From: Nematostella vectensis
Lineage: Eukaryota > Cnidaria > Anthozoa > Actiniaria > Edwardsiidae
Length of the DNA stretch: 64,000 nucleotides
Reading direction: 5' to 3'
Assembly: GCF_932526225.1 (NCBI RefSeq)
Contig: NC_064047.1
Location: 14,667,121 to 14,731,120 of the forward strand
The notes beneath the pieces are model-generated. The model made no database searches and was not told the DNA's origin. It saw only the letters and a program-made list of their open reading frames with translations. The position numbers were made by a program, and so were the translations under genes. Every line of letters starts with the position of its first letter. Positions within the stretch are counted from its first letter, which is position 1. This document shows, in pieces, positions 1-9,465 of the stretch.

Positions 1-993
1 AATTTTTTGGATGTTTCACTTACTCTTAGGGATGGGTTAATATCTACAGATCTGTATAGTAAGCCTACTGATAAGCATCAATATCTTTTTCATACGTCCT
101 GTCATCCGTCTGCTTGTAAGAAAGGCATTCCTTTTGGGCAGGCACTACGTATTCGTAGGATATGTTCGGAAGACTCTTCTTTCGAAAAGAGGGTATTAGA
201 GTTACAAGGTTATTTAGTTGATAGGGGTTATGACAGCAGGTTTGTGGGGAGGGAAGTTGACCGGGTTAGACGTATTCCTAGGGACGACACATTGAAAGAC
301 AGGCGTAAAGGTAAGAATGATCGTGTACCTTTTATAGTCACTTTTCATCCAGCTTTACCTAATTTACCTGGTATTCTTCGTAATTTACAGCCAGTTCTAG
401 AATCTTCTAGTAGATGTAGGGGTGCTATTGGTAGGGTACCTATGGTGGCTTATAGGAAACCTAGGAGTTTAAAGGATATGTTGGTGCACTCCTCTCTTAA
501 AGAGGATAGTACTCAGGTTAGAGGTTGTGGTGAGTGTGGCGGTAAAAGGTGTAGGGTGTGTAACTTTCTTAAGACAGGGCGGGAGTTTCGCAGTGCAGTT
601 ACTAATAAGAAATATGTCATTAATTTTGACTTGGACTGTAACTCAGATTTTGTTGTTTATCTAATTACTTGCTCTATGTGTAGCAAGCAATACGTAGGGT
701 CTACTATCAATAGTTTTAGGAAGCGTTTTAATAATCATAAAAGTAGGTTAAATAAGCACCCTAGTTTACCGGTTAGTGAAAGAGTTAAGGATGACCTTAT
801 CTATCAACAATTTCATTGCGACAATCATTTAGGTCTTAATAATGTTATGGTACAACTTATAGATAAGTGTAACTCTGAGGCTCAGCTTAGGGAAAGGGAA
901 GGCCAGTGGGCTTATCGGCTTAAGTCTATCTACCCGCGGGGTCTTAATAGTGATGACTTTTTTTGTAGTAGGAACCCACGTAGAGATGTGTAA
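1..993 (+). CDS. Penelope-like element polyprotein, C-terminal part with GIY-YIG endonuclease (partial, 5' end outside window)
   Basis: The reading frame is open from the first base, so the N-terminal part of the reverse transcriptase lies to the left. The start reads FLDVSLTLRDGL then LYSKPTDKHQYL, typical of the end of a Penelope-like (PLE) RT. A cysteine cluster CGECGGKRCRVC follows near residues 175-186. A GIY-YIG nuclease core follows it: VVYLITCSMCSKQYVGST near residues 217-234, a downstream Arg in FRKRF, and an E-rich LREREGQW near residue 296. PLEs use this nuclease for target-primed integration. The frame ends at a TAA with no internal stop, so this 3' half looks intact. It is a retroelement gene, not a host gene. 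The family assignment is strong; the clade is not determined. Confidence 0.85.
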   Translation, partial: NFLDVSLTLRDGLISTDLYSKPTDKHQYLFHTSCHPSACKKGIPFGQALRIRRICSEDSSFEKRVLELQGYLVDRGYDSRFVGREVDRVRRIPRDDTLKDRRKGKNDRVPFIVTFHPALPNLPGILRNLQPVLESSSRCRGAIGRVPMVAYRKPRSLKDMLVHSSLKEDSTQVRGCGECGGKRCRVCNFLKTGREFRSAVTNKKYVINFDLDCNSDFVVYLITCSMCSKQYVGSTINSFRKRFNNHKSRLNKHPSLPVSERVKDDLIYQQFHCDNHLGLNNVMVQLIDKCNSEAQLREREGQWAYRLKSIYPRGLNSDDFFCSRNPRRDV

Positions 994-1120
994 ATTCTTT
1001 TTATCCATACCGCGCGCTATTCTAGAAAATGCGCGTTTTTGTCAGTTGTAATGTTTTTGCGTCTCGCGCCACTATTCTGATGTAAATAAGCTTGTAACGA
1101 TTCACCTTCTTTAGTCTGCC

Positions 1121-1147
1121 CTGAAGAAGTCTTATTAAAGACGAAAA
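1121..1147 (+). other. Hammerhead-like hairpin in PLE 3' region
   Basis: CTGAAGA is followed by a stem GTCTT-ATTA-AAGAC and then GAAA. This resembles the conserved core of the hammerhead ribozymes known from Penelope-like elements. One extra A sits between the CTGAAGA box and the stem, and helices I and III were not resolved, so activity is doubtful. Confidence 0.3.
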
Positions 1148-1183
1148 TTTGGCAGAGTCGATTTCCAGTTTTTGGTGTATTGT

Positions 1184-3470
1184 GGACAAAGTCAAGATGC
1201 ACAACAGTCAGAACGCGGCACGTATGACAGAACAGGGGAGGGATGCGAATGAAAGACGGCGCCAACGACGATTGTGTATGACAGAAGAGCAAAGAGAGCT
1301 GGAAAGGCAGAAAGACAGAAAGAGAAAACGGAAGAAGAAGATTGACAATCTTCCGATTCTTCTATTCACAAGATTCAGCTGTAGAAACACTCAAGTTAGA
1401 GAAGAGAAAAACTTAACCAGTCAAAATTGTGTGGAATCAGGTAATGAAAAAATACCCAAATTGATACCAAAACATGATGAGTTTGAATCAAAATGGACCA
1501 CACTTCTTTTGCACATGATGCTGATATTAGATTGTACTTTGTGAGGTGTTTTGATTTTTGTAGCTGATTTCTAACATGAGATGATATATTAAAACATGCA
1601 ATAAAATCTCACATCTGTTAGGGTGTAAAATTCTTACCAAATCTATTTCTTATGGGGTAAGACTTGCTAGTAACCACGCCCTCAGTGCTATCATCCCTTA
1701 GGGTGAAATTTGATTTTGCTGTTGACCATATCCACGTCTGTTTTTAGCTAAGTCCCCCCCACAATAAATAAATTCAATTTGTGAAAATATAATGTATAAA
1801 TATTATCTCCTCCATAGAATGTTCTTCACATTTTTTTTTGCTGCTAATTTGTTTACTAATCCATTTTATATTATTTGTATTATTTAGAAAAAACAGCAAA
1901 GCCTGAAAAGAAGAAGGAGAGGACACACATAAATAACTTCAACTTCTATCGCTAATTGCAGTCCCTAGGATTTACACTATTGTAAGAATTTAGAAAAAAT
2001 GGATTTAGAAGACTATACATTTCTGTTGGTTTAATGCCCAATTTTTTTTAAATATCTGTTATGTAATAATAATTGTTATATCTGTTCTATGATGATAATT
2101 GGTTTGTTAATGTTATTTTTTCCAAATCAGTTATTTTGTGTAACAGCCTGCTGTGTATTATAAGAAAAAGAACATGTCTCACCTGTTACATAACTGCAAT
2201 TAGTAATAGAAGGCTTTTATTATTTTTATATCTAGCCTCTTTATTTTTTTAATTTTGTAGCAACCTAAACGTCAACAACAGAAAGAATTCAATCAATTTT
2301 GGTATCAGATCACATTTAATCGATAGCTACAATGTTACCCTGAAGTGGGGGGGAGGGGGGGTACTCCCCTTTATTTACTATAGGGCATGCCACCAAAAAG
2401 AAAAGAATGATTTACATTCTTTGCTCTAAAACGTATATATTCAGAGCAGTCTGTCATAACAGAGTGTTTATTTCTAGTCTATCAGTGCTGAACAGGATCT
2501 TTTGTCTTCATATGAATAGTTATCAAGTCTTCAATTATCACTATTCTTATTTCTGTGAATTGTTGTTGTCCTAAAACAGGGTTTTAAAATTAAGGCTTTT
2601 TTCTAATAAATATGGCATTTTATTTCAGATATTTTGTCATAACAGAGTCAGGGTTTAAAAGCATTGGCTGCATCCTTATACCGAAAAAGGGACATGTGTA
2701 CCACACTATGGGTCTGCACTAAAACATGTAGACCACACTATGGGTTTGCACTATAATATAAAAATAGTCAGTTTCCACAGATACGCTCATCATCTCACAT
2801 AAAATAAAGTTTAAAACTTAGATGTAACTGTCCATCTCATACAATTGTGTTTCTTTTAACTTCTATTAATAAAATATAACTTTCTTAGTAAACTCCTCTA
2901 TTCATATTACTACGGTTTCCAGTGACTAATGTAAGAGAGATAAATGTGCAGATTATCTTATTCTTTATATCCATTTCAGGCCTTTGGGGACATTTCACCT
3001 TTTTATTGATACCTTATTTCCTTATACACGATTCGAGTTTTGGGGCTCCGCTTTTAGGCAGTGCCTAAATATATCTAGTATAATTTGTTTTGCATGTAAA
3101 ATCGTGTAAAATGGCGCAGGGTTGGGTTGCGGTGATTTTTTTCCTCAATCAGTTGCTTGCAAGAATTTTATTTCAAAATCCCCTCCATCTCAAAAGTCAC
3201 ATGGTCCGCAGTAATATATAGATTTAGGCCTTTTGTGTTGACTGATCGAGGTATTTTTGGGGGATCTAGGATCCTGCTCTTTACTGAGATTTATTTATTG
3301 TACCAACCAAATGGATACAGGCCTTATTCAATAATTTAAATTATGCAGTACTTCAAAGTTAACAAACACAATCCCTGGTGTGAATATGGCTGTCAAAGTT
3401 GTCAAGAGTCTAATGGTAAATTCTTACTTCCCATCATAGAAGTTCCATTATGAATATTTTTTTAATCAAA
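1184..3470. other. AT-rich region without a recognisable gene
   Basis: No coding sequence with recognisable homology was seen. A plus-strand frame at 1149-1544 starts inside the PLE tail and includes a basic/acidic tract (ERRRQRR, then EEQRELERQKDRKRKRKKK). That tract loosely recalls the charged N-termini of some transposon proteins but is not convincing. The rest is AT-rich with short homopolymers and a G-run near 2346-2361. Confidence 0.5.
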
Positions 3471-3474
3471 ACAA

Positions 3475-4570
3475 TGCTCTGACAAGCTTTGCCCTTGTGC
3501 AGAATAGGTCATGGATGTAACAGCATTCCAAAGATTTGAAATAATATATTTAGACTGTTTAGATACCATACTGTAATTTTTATGTATTGATTTAGTGGCA
3601 ATTCTCTCCTTCATTGGACCAAATATTCAGAAAAATGTCTGGAAATTAAAATCCAAAAATATATCTCCTTTCATGCATTACATATTGGTGCACCCCCCTT
3701 TACCATATAGTGGCCTTGTTGTTGGTGGCCTACTCCAAAATGAATGCAATGAAGAAAAAACAGATTGATTTTGGAAGCAAATCCTAAAAAAAACATCCAA
3801 GGCATCACTGACAGTGCTAAAATGCTAACTTCTAATTTCAAACCAAACCCTTTCATTGATCTATGTTTGGGGTAGAGTGGAAGCAAAGAATATCAATTGA
3901 CTAAAAAATAGTCGACAGGAGAGGAGATATAAAAGAAATTGAATAAACTTGAAAGGTTTGGTGAAAAAATATAACAGTAATGAAAATAATTTGATTGAGC
4001 ATTTTTTGACATTTCCCCTTTCCTCACCACAGGCCTCTGAAGAGACCATGTCTATTCTATCCAAGCTATGTGAACAGAATTCTATTATTGAAAAAGAACA
4101 AGGATGTTGCTAGTGTTATAAAGTTTAAGTATCTTGCCCTTATATTCTGACAAGCTTTGTCCTTGCGAAGAACAAGTAATGGATGAAACAGGATTTCAAA
4201 GATGGAATATAGTGTCAAACACAATTTTAGATAAGATGCAATACTGAAGTTTTAATGTACCATTTTACGTGGTGATTTTCCATCCCAATTGGAATTAATA
4301 TCTACAAATATACATCCATTAATGCATTATATTTTGGTGTTTTGAGAAACCCTGGATCAAACTATTCCAATGAAATAAATCTAAACCTCTAAAATAAATG
4401 TAATGGGAAAGAGACTTGGAAAAAAATCCTAAAAAGAAGATTTAAGTGAAAGTACTAAATGAAAATTTCTAATTTAAAAATCAAATCTGTCCATTAATTT
4501 ATTTTTGGTGTAGAGGGGAAAAAGCAAAGAGCATCAATTGCATAAAAATAGTCAACAGGGAGAAGGAAAA
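3475..4570. repeat. Diverged direct duplication (copies A 3475-4030 and B 4145-4570, B continuing at 9185)
   Basis: Copy A and copy B share ordered landmarks: TCTGACAAGCTTTG at 3478 and 4147, CATTA..ATATTGGTG / CATTATATTTTGGTG, TCTAATTT..AAATC, and GTAGAGKGGAA followed by AGCAAAGA. They end AATAGTCRACAGG. Identity is clearly below 80% by eye. The LTR retrotransposon starting at 4571 interrupts copy B. Its right-hand continuation at 9185-9300 again resembles copy A after about 3920, including ATATAA(C/T)A and CCCCTTTCC. Confidence 0.6.
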
Positions 4571-4700
4571 TGTGGTATGACGTTTATTATGTCTGAGATA
4601 CTCTAAGGTGCTACCATACAATCGTAGTCCGATCGCTCTAGGAGGCCGCCATCTTACTCGCTCCCAGTCCCTCTGCTACTACAGGTAGCCCAATACTACA
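4571..4700 (-). repeat. 3' LTR of the Ty3/gypsy-type element
   Basis: This 130-bp copy is nearly identical to 9055-9184 and is bounded on its outer side by GAAAA. On the minus strand it starts TGTAGTATTGGG and ends ACCACA. Confidence 0.93.
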
Positions 4701-4710
4701 TCTCCCCTTT
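4701..4710 (-). promoter_or_regulatory. Polypurine tract
   Basis: AAAGGGGAGA on the minus strand lies immediately upstream of the 3' LTR, the expected place for plus-strand priming. Confidence 0.75.
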
Positions 4711-4820
4711 TAACAGTAACCTAACATACAAACGTGTACTTATGGACTACTTCTAAATTGACCTATACAAGTAAATATTCTAACATTGTTCTAATGGTAA
4801 CTAACAGCAGTCATTGTCAA

Positions 4821-5285
4821 TCAGTATTCTTCAATGTATCTGCAAGGTCTGCGGCGCACTCTCTCTAATCGCCTCAGGGTTGGCTGCTCTGGTGTAGGGC
4901 ACGGCTGTGGTACTCGATTCCCATCTCCTTGTGTGGGTCCAGTTATTTCATTGTAGGTCTCTTTGTCGGAGACTGATGGTTGTTGTACCGGGAGAGGGCT
5001 TGACTGGCTTTGTATTGCTTCCGGAGTCATGTATCTCTCGGGGAGTATAGGGGCCCTGTACTGTGTAGCAGCGTATGTTGGCTGAGGGCTTCCTAAGGCT
5101 CTTCTTACCTGTCGACGGTTTCGTCTCCGCAATCCCTTTGGTGTTTGTATTACAACCGATCGTGGGGTTTCGTGTGGCCTGATTATCGTCCCCTCCGTCT
5201 TTAGGTCTGGTATCCATACTCGATCACCTTCTGCTAACTCCTCCCCCTCTGCAACTCTGTGTCTGCGATCATAGTCTTCCCGCAT
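4821..5285 (-). CDS. pol: integrase C-terminal tail (frameshifted)
   Basis: This basic tail includes LAEGDRVWIPDLKTEG and QTPKGLRRRNRRQVRRAL, the SH3-like/GPY-type end of gypsy integrases. It finishes RRPCRYIEEY before a TAA at 4821, about 110 bp from the polypurine tract. It is part of the same pol as the neighbouring frames. Confidence 0.75.
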   Translation of the reverse strand: MREDYDRRHRVAEGEELAEGDRVWIPDLKTEGTIIRPHETPRSVVIQTPKGLRRRNRRQVRRALGSPQPTYAATQYRAPILPERYMTPEAIQSQSSPLPVQQPSVSDKETYNEITGPTQGDGNRVPQPCPTPEQPTLRRLERVRRRPCRYIEEY

Positions 5286-5862
5286 TTGTCTTCTGTTCTC
5301 TCTTTCTCACTACATCATTGTCTGGGAGTTGAGGTTTCAACTCGTCAGGGTGGCACGGTACTCTCGTTTTTAGTTTGCGACCCATACTTAGCTGTGAGGG
5401 AGAATATCCGTTGTGAAGCGGTGTGTTTCTGCAGCTTAGAAGAGCGAGGTACTCGTCATCGCACTTCTTCAGAAAGTTCTTTATTGTCTCGACGGCTCGT
5501 TCCGATTCGCCATTTGACTGGGCGTACCGAGGTGATGAAGATATGTGATCGAATCCCCATGTAGCCGCAAACTTGTTGAACTCTGCAGAGGCGAACTGTG
5601 GTCCGTTGTCGGTAACTATGATATCTCGGATTCCATGTCGACTAAAGGCATTCTTCATCTTGTTTACTGTATCACAGGCTGTTACATTCTTGCTCACCAA
5701 GTATATTTCGATATCGCGCGAATAGTAGTCGATTATGTGCAGGTAGTGTCGGCCTTCATGTTGGAGGAAGTTGCTCCGAGTTTGGACCACGGTCGATCTG
5801 GGAAATATGTTCCCTTCATCGGTTCTATACGTTCCTTCCGATATTTTTTGCAGGTGGCACAA
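5269..5862 (-). CDS. pol: integrase catalytic core (frameshifted)
   Basis: This frame carries the integrase core: HIIDYYSRDIEIYLV (first Asp), VTDNGPQFAS (second Asp) and SNGESERAVET (Glu), the D,D(35)E triad. Its upstream part overlaps the previous frame, and it terminates early at 5269. The C-terminal tail continues in a third frame, so there is another one-base shift near 5280. Confidence 0.85.
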   Translation of the reverse strand: MCHLQKISEGTYRTDEGNIFPRSTVVQTRSNFLQHEGRHYLHIIDYYSRDIEIYLVSKNVTACDTVNKMKNAFSRHGIRDIIVTDNGPQFASAEFNKFAATWGFDHISSSPRYAQSNGESERAVETIKNFLKKCDDEYLALLSCRNTPLHNGYSPSQLSMGRKLKTRVPCHPDELKPQLPDNDVVRKREQKTNAGRL

Positions 5863-7040
5863 TTGCGAACCATCTCTTCAATTTGTTTGGAGATTCCGGG
5901 CCACCAAACGGACGATGCTGCATTGTCCCGTGTCTTGGATATGCCTTGGTGACCATCATGTAGGTACCGTAAGATATCTGGCCTGAGACTCGACGGAATT
6001 ACAAGTCTTCGTCCCCTCATCAATAGGCCTTCGTGGGTGGATAAGCTTCCTCTTTCACCCGAGTATTTCTTCACGGGCCCATAGAGCTTCTGTTTGGTTT
6101 CTGGCCACCCATTCTGTACGTAATGCATCACGACTTTCAATGTGTCGTCTCTCTTCAGCTCTGACCGTATTTCCTCTAGTCTCTTGTCGGATGCTGGTAG
6201 GTGTAGCAGTATGGTATTCACATAACAGTCCGCTTCAGCGTACAGGTGGTCAGACTGGCACGGCATCTCAGACCTCTTTTCGTTTAGTGGGCACCTAGAT
6301 AGTGCATCTGCGGTATAAAGTTCCTTGCCTGGAACGTGCCGAGTATCAAAATCGTACCTCATCAGCCTCATTCTGAAACGCTGTATGCGTACCGGCAGCT
6401 CATCGATCATCTTGGAAGTAAACAGGGGTACAAGGGGCTTGTGGTCTGTTTCGACAGTGAACTTCATGCCTACCAATAAATCGGACCAGTGCTCTAGGGC
6501 CCACGTGGTTGCTAATGCCTCTTTTTCTATCTGTGCGTATCTGCACTCGGTGTTTGTCATAGATCTGCTTGCATATGCAACAAGACGCATTTCTCCGGAT
6601 GGCTGCTTCTGCCTGAGTACTGCCCCCAATCCAAAGCTGCTTGCATCCGCGGAGACTACAGTCTCTTTCTCGGGGCTATACAGTGCAAGCACTTTCTCTG
6701 AAGCCATTTCTTCTTTCAAGTCATCGAAGGCATCATCTTGCGCCTTGCCCCAAACCCATGCGCTATTCTTCTTAAGCAGGTCGCGAAGTGGTTGCGTCTT
6801 CTCTGCTAGATTGGGACAGAACTTCATTAGTTGGTTCACCATCCCGAGAAATCGTCTCAGGCTAGGGATGTCCCTAGGTACATCCATGTCGACGATAGCT
6901 TTCACCTTGGCGGGATTTTTCTTGATCCCCTCGTTATCGATCACCTGTCCAAGGTACTCAATCTTCTTCTCTGAGAACTTACACTTGTCTGGGTTCAGTG
7001 TCATGCCGATTTCCGTGATGCGGTGGAGGACGGCAGCCAG
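5733..7040 (-). CDS. pol: RT connection, RNase H and integrase zinc finger (interrupted)
   Basis: After the internal stop the frame continues with NPDKCKFSEKKIEYLG (RT thumb), then the RNase H block. This includes VVSADASSFGLGAVL, YAQIEKEALATTWALE and a TDHKPL motif. The integrase HHCC zinc finger is present (HDGHQGISKTRDNA, then CATCKKYRKER). The frame is then lost close to 5750 by a frameshift; the integrase catalytic core follows in another frame. Confidence 0.85.
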   Translation of the reverse strand: MAAVLHRITEIGMTLNPDKCKFSEKKIEYLGQVIDNEGIKKNPAKVKAIVDMDVPRDIPSLRRFLGMVNQLMKFCPNLAEKTQPLRDLLKKNSAWVWGKAQDDAFDDLKEEMASEKVLALYSPEKETVVSADASSFGLGAVLRQKQPSGEMRLVAYASRSMTNTECRYAQIEKEALATTWALEHWSDLLVGMKFTVETDHKPLVPLFTSKMIDELPVRIQRFRMRLMRYDFDTRHVPGKELYTADALSRCPLNEKRSEMPCQSDHLYAEADCYVNTILLHLPASDKRLEEIRSELKRDDTLKVVMHYVQNGWPETKQKLYGPVKKYSGERGSLSTHEGLLMRGRRLVIPSSLRPDILRYLHDGHQGISKTRDNAASSVWWPGISKQIEEMVRNCATCKKYRKERIEPMKGTYFPDRPWSKLGATSSNMKADTTCT

Positions 7041-8543
7041 TCACTTATCGTGCTCCGCTTGGTCTTTTCCAACGACCAGGATGTCGTCCATATGACATAG
7101 TGTGCCTTCTAGTCCAGCCAGCTCCTGGTCCATTTTCTTCTGAAAGTATTCCGGTGCAGAGAAGATTCCGTGTGGCAGACGGCGAAACATATACCGTCCA
7201 AAAGGAGTGATAAAAGTAGTAAGCTTAGCGCTTTCCTCGCTTAAGGGAACTTGGTGGAAGCCTGAGTTAGCGTCAAGTTTGGAGTAGATCGATCCTTTAG
7301 CTATGTTTCCGAGAGTCTCTTCCACTTTAGGCATTTGGTATACTTCTCTTCTGACTTCTTTGTTGAGCTTTGTGAGGTCGACGCATATTCGCACGGTTCC
7401 ATTTGGCTTTGGTACCACTACCATCGGTGCGCACCAGTCCGTGGGCTCGTCTACTGGTTCTATCACGCCGAGCTCCACCATCCGGTTTATCTCTTGCTCC
7501 ACTTTCTTTTGCAGTGGGAGCGGTACTCGTCGAGGGGTTGTCAAACAAAATGGCTTTGCTCCTTCCTTAATACGGATCGTGTACTCTCCGCTTAGTTTAC
7601 CTAGACCATTGAAGAGGTGTGGGTTCTTGCGAACTATGGTTTCCTTGTTGGTGAACGGTTCTTCATTTTGCTGGTTGGCGCTGCAATCGATAGCCCTGAC
7701 ACTGTAGGTATTGGGGATTTCGTGTATTAACCCTAGCTTGCGGATAGCTGGGATCCCTAGAAGCAGTTTTGTTGCACCTCTCACTACGTAGACACATTCT
7801 TCGATGCATGCTTCCCCGAGCTGTAGGTTCATGATTGTTTGTCCAACAGTCTCTAGTGGTGTATCCCCTGCGCCTATCAGCTTTCTGTCTGACGGCGAGG
7901 GTTTCCCATACACCTCTCTGTACACGGTTTCCGGCATCACAGAGACCTGTGCTCCGGTATCAATACACCACGTTAGCTCGCGTTTCTCTACTCTCAGCTT
8001 CACATGCCACCCAGAATCGTGAATATAATCGGTAGATATCTCAGGCATTAATGCTTCGGCCTCACTGACTTGATTTTCGGAAGACGTGGTGTTGACGTTT
8101 TTATCTTGATCCGGTAATGTATTATCTGTTTGAGAGACTGCTAAAACCTGTCCCACGAATGTCGGGTTATGCTGTAAAACTTCACCCTCATGTGCATCTT
8201 CTACTTGACTTACTCTTGTATTCGGTTTGCTTCTACATACAGCATCGAAGTGCCCAACTTTGGTGCATTTATCACAACGCACGTTAGCTGCTGGACAGTT
8301 GATTTTGCCCCGAGGATGGTCTCTGCCACAGTATCCGCATCTATCAGGTGGCTGTCTCCGTTGACTTTTTGTCTCGAACCGCTGTGCATACTGGGGTGCT
8401 ATTTTTCCAGGTGCTCTCAATCCTACTCTCTCGATTGTTGCCGTCTTTGATTCTTGTAGTTCTCGACTAGATGCTTCTTTCATCGAGAGGATTGTTATTG
8501 TTTTATCGAGTGAAAGCCCTGCCCCTTCATCGTACAACTTCAA
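7041..8543 (-). CDS. gag-pol: zinc knuckles, aspartic protease and reverse transcriptase (interrupted by a stop)
   Basis: Two CCHC-like knuckles lie near residues 70-110 (CGYCGRDHPRGKINC and CDKCTKVGHFDAVC). A retropepsin motif WCIDTGAQVSVMP follows near residues 192-204. RT motifs follow: WCAPMVVVPKPNG, YSKLDANSGFHQV, and the catalytic YxDD-equivalent HMDDILV near residues 485-491. The frame stops at a TGA at 7038-7040. The connection and RNase H domains resume in the same frame, so this looks like a single point-mutation stop inside RT. Confidence 0.88.
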   Translation of the reverse strand: MKLYDEGAGLSLDKTITILSMKEASSRELQESKTATIERVGLRAPGKIAPQYAQRFETKSQRRQPPDRCGYCGRDHPRGKINCPAANVRCDKCTKVGHFDAVCRSKPNTRVSQVEDAHEGEVLQHNPTFVGQVLAVSQTDNTLPDQDKNVNTTSSENQVSEAEALMPEISTDYIHDSGWHVKLRVEKRELTWCIDTGAQVSVMPETVYREVYGKPSPSDRKLIGAGDTPLETVGQTIMNLQLGEACIEECVYVVRGATKLLLGIPAIRKLGLIHEIPNTYSVRAIDCSANQQNEEPFTNKETIVRKNPHLFNGLGKLSGEYTIRIKEGAKPFCLTTPRRVPLPLQKKVEQEINRMVELGVIEPVDEPTDWCAPMVVVPKPNGTVRICVDLTKLNKEVRREVYQMPKVEETLGNIAKGSIYSKLDANSGFHQVPLSEESAKLTTFITPFGRYMFRRLPHGIFSAPEYFQKKMDQELAGLEGTLCHMDDILVVGKDQAEHDK

Positions 8544-8616
8544 TTTAGACCTATCATCTACACAGGAAAAGGTAAGCTTATCCTTTATAGCTTGCTCGAG
8601 GAATTCGGGTGGGAAT

Positions 8617-9042
8617 TTACATTCTGCAGCCCTTTCTCTTACAGTTAACTACCCAGGAGTCAAAACTCTGATTTTGTTCTCGTTGGAGCTGGAGCCAGAA
8701 CTTCTCGCGGAGCATTAACTGTGGGTCTCGTTCAGTAAAATATTGGTCAAACTTCTCTATCACCGTCTTGTAATTATCCGGGTTTTCGCCCGGTATAGGG
8801 TCTCCACCATCTGGGTTTGGTTGATCAGGGCGAAATACAAAGTTACTATATATTTCTAGGCATTTGTCTCCAATATGATTGAGCAGTAAACCCACCTTGA
8901 CTTCGTCAGGCTTCGTGGAGGCGGCAGTGGCCTTCAAATAAATTTCGAATTTTTGCTTCCACTTTTTCCAAGCAAACGCTGGATTTCCGCTCGAAATTTC
9001 CACTACTTCGGGTGGCTTCACGAATGGCGTGCTGCTTGCCAT
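8617..9042 (-). CDS. gag (N-terminal part) of the Ty3/gypsy-type element, frameshifted at its 3' end
   Basis: The start codon at 9040-9042 (MASSTPFVKPPEVV) sits right behind the primer binding site. The frame contains AWKKWKQKFEIYLKAT and a QYFTERDPQLML stretch, typical of cnidarian gypsy-type gag matrix/capsid proteins. It stops at 8617, but sequence in the next frame continues the same type of protein toward 8543. A one-base frameshift near 8630-8645 therefore separates it from the zinc-knuckle part. Confidence 0.75.
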   Translation of the reverse strand: MASSTPFVKPPEVVEISSGNPAFAWKKWKQKFEIYLKATAASTKPDEVKVGLLLNHIGDKCLEIYSNFVFRPDQPNPDGGDPIPGENPDNYKTVIEKFDQYFTERDPQLMLREKFWLQLQREQNQSFDSWVVNCKRKGCRM

Positions 9043-9054
9043 CTTCTGACACCA
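9043..9054 (-). promoter_or_regulatory. Primer binding site (tRNA-Leu type)
   Basis: TGGTGTCAGAAG on the minus strand directly abuts the 5' LTR and is complementary to a common animal tRNA-Leu 3' end including CCA. The tRNA identity rests on general knowledge of tRNA 3' ends. Confidence 0.7.
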
Positions 9055-9184
9055 TGTGGTATGACGTTTATTATGTCTAAGATACTCTAAGGTGCTACCA
9101 TACAATCGTAGTCCGATCGCTCTAGGAGGCCGCCATCTTACTCGCTCCCAGTCCCTCTGCTACTACAGGTAGCCCAATACTACA
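9055..9184 (-). repeat. 5' LTR of the Ty3/gypsy-type element
   Basis: This copy is followed on its outer (right) side by GAAAA, the target duplication. The 12-bp primer binding site is at 9043-9054. Confidence 0.93.
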
Positions 9185-9465
9185 GAAAAGGAAGAAATAT
9201 TACTCTTCTTTAAATGTTTGAAAAGAAAATATAATAACAATAATGTGATAATTATATTTCGTACTTTCCTAAAATATCCCCTTTCCCATTATCTTTAGGT
9301 TGATAGAAAACTGTTTTCTTTACAGATTTATTATTTAAAAAGCAAAAGTGGTTAATGTGGGGTTTTAGATTACTTTTTAACCAGAATATATCAAGAGGGG
9401 TGGTGGTATTGACTGTTTTTGACTATCACAACTCGAGTGTTAATACTCCCTCCCCCGTCGTTCCG

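Larger units (their letters stand above)
1..1183 (+). mobile_element. Penelope-like retroelement, 3' portion
   Basis: This covers the coding end plus about 190 bp of 3' sequence. A hairpin with a CTGAAGA lead, a 5-bp stem (GTCTT/AAGAC) and a following GAAA lies at 1121-1146. It is followed by a 33-bp segment (1151-1183) that recurs at 51415-51447, outside any PLE coding sequence. The outer 3' boundary is inferred from that shared segment; no target duplication is visible because the 5' end is off the window. Confidence 0.6.
4571..9184 (-). mobile_element. LTR retrotransposon, Ty3/gypsy-type, near full length, on the minus strand
   Basis: Direct repeats of 130 bp (4571-4700 and 9055-9184) begin TGTGGTATGACG and end CAATACTACA; I see one mismatch (GTCTGAGATA against GTCTAAGATA). 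The flanking target duplication GAAAA lies at 4566-4570 and 9185-9189. Read on the minus strand, the primer binding site TGGTGTCAGAAG follows the 5' LTR directly and fits a tRNA-Leu 3' end. A purine tract AAAGGGGAGA precedes the 3' LTR. Order of domains is gag, zinc knuckles, protease, RT, RNase H, integrase, as in Metaviridae. Despite near-identical LTRs the coding region carries a gag frameshift, an RT stop and two integrase-region frameshifts. Confidence 0.92.

Noticed and set aside
1149-1544. 131-codon ORF with a charged ERRRQRR..RKRKRKKK tract
   Set aside because: It starts inside the PLE tail and the homology is only compositional; not enough to call a gene.
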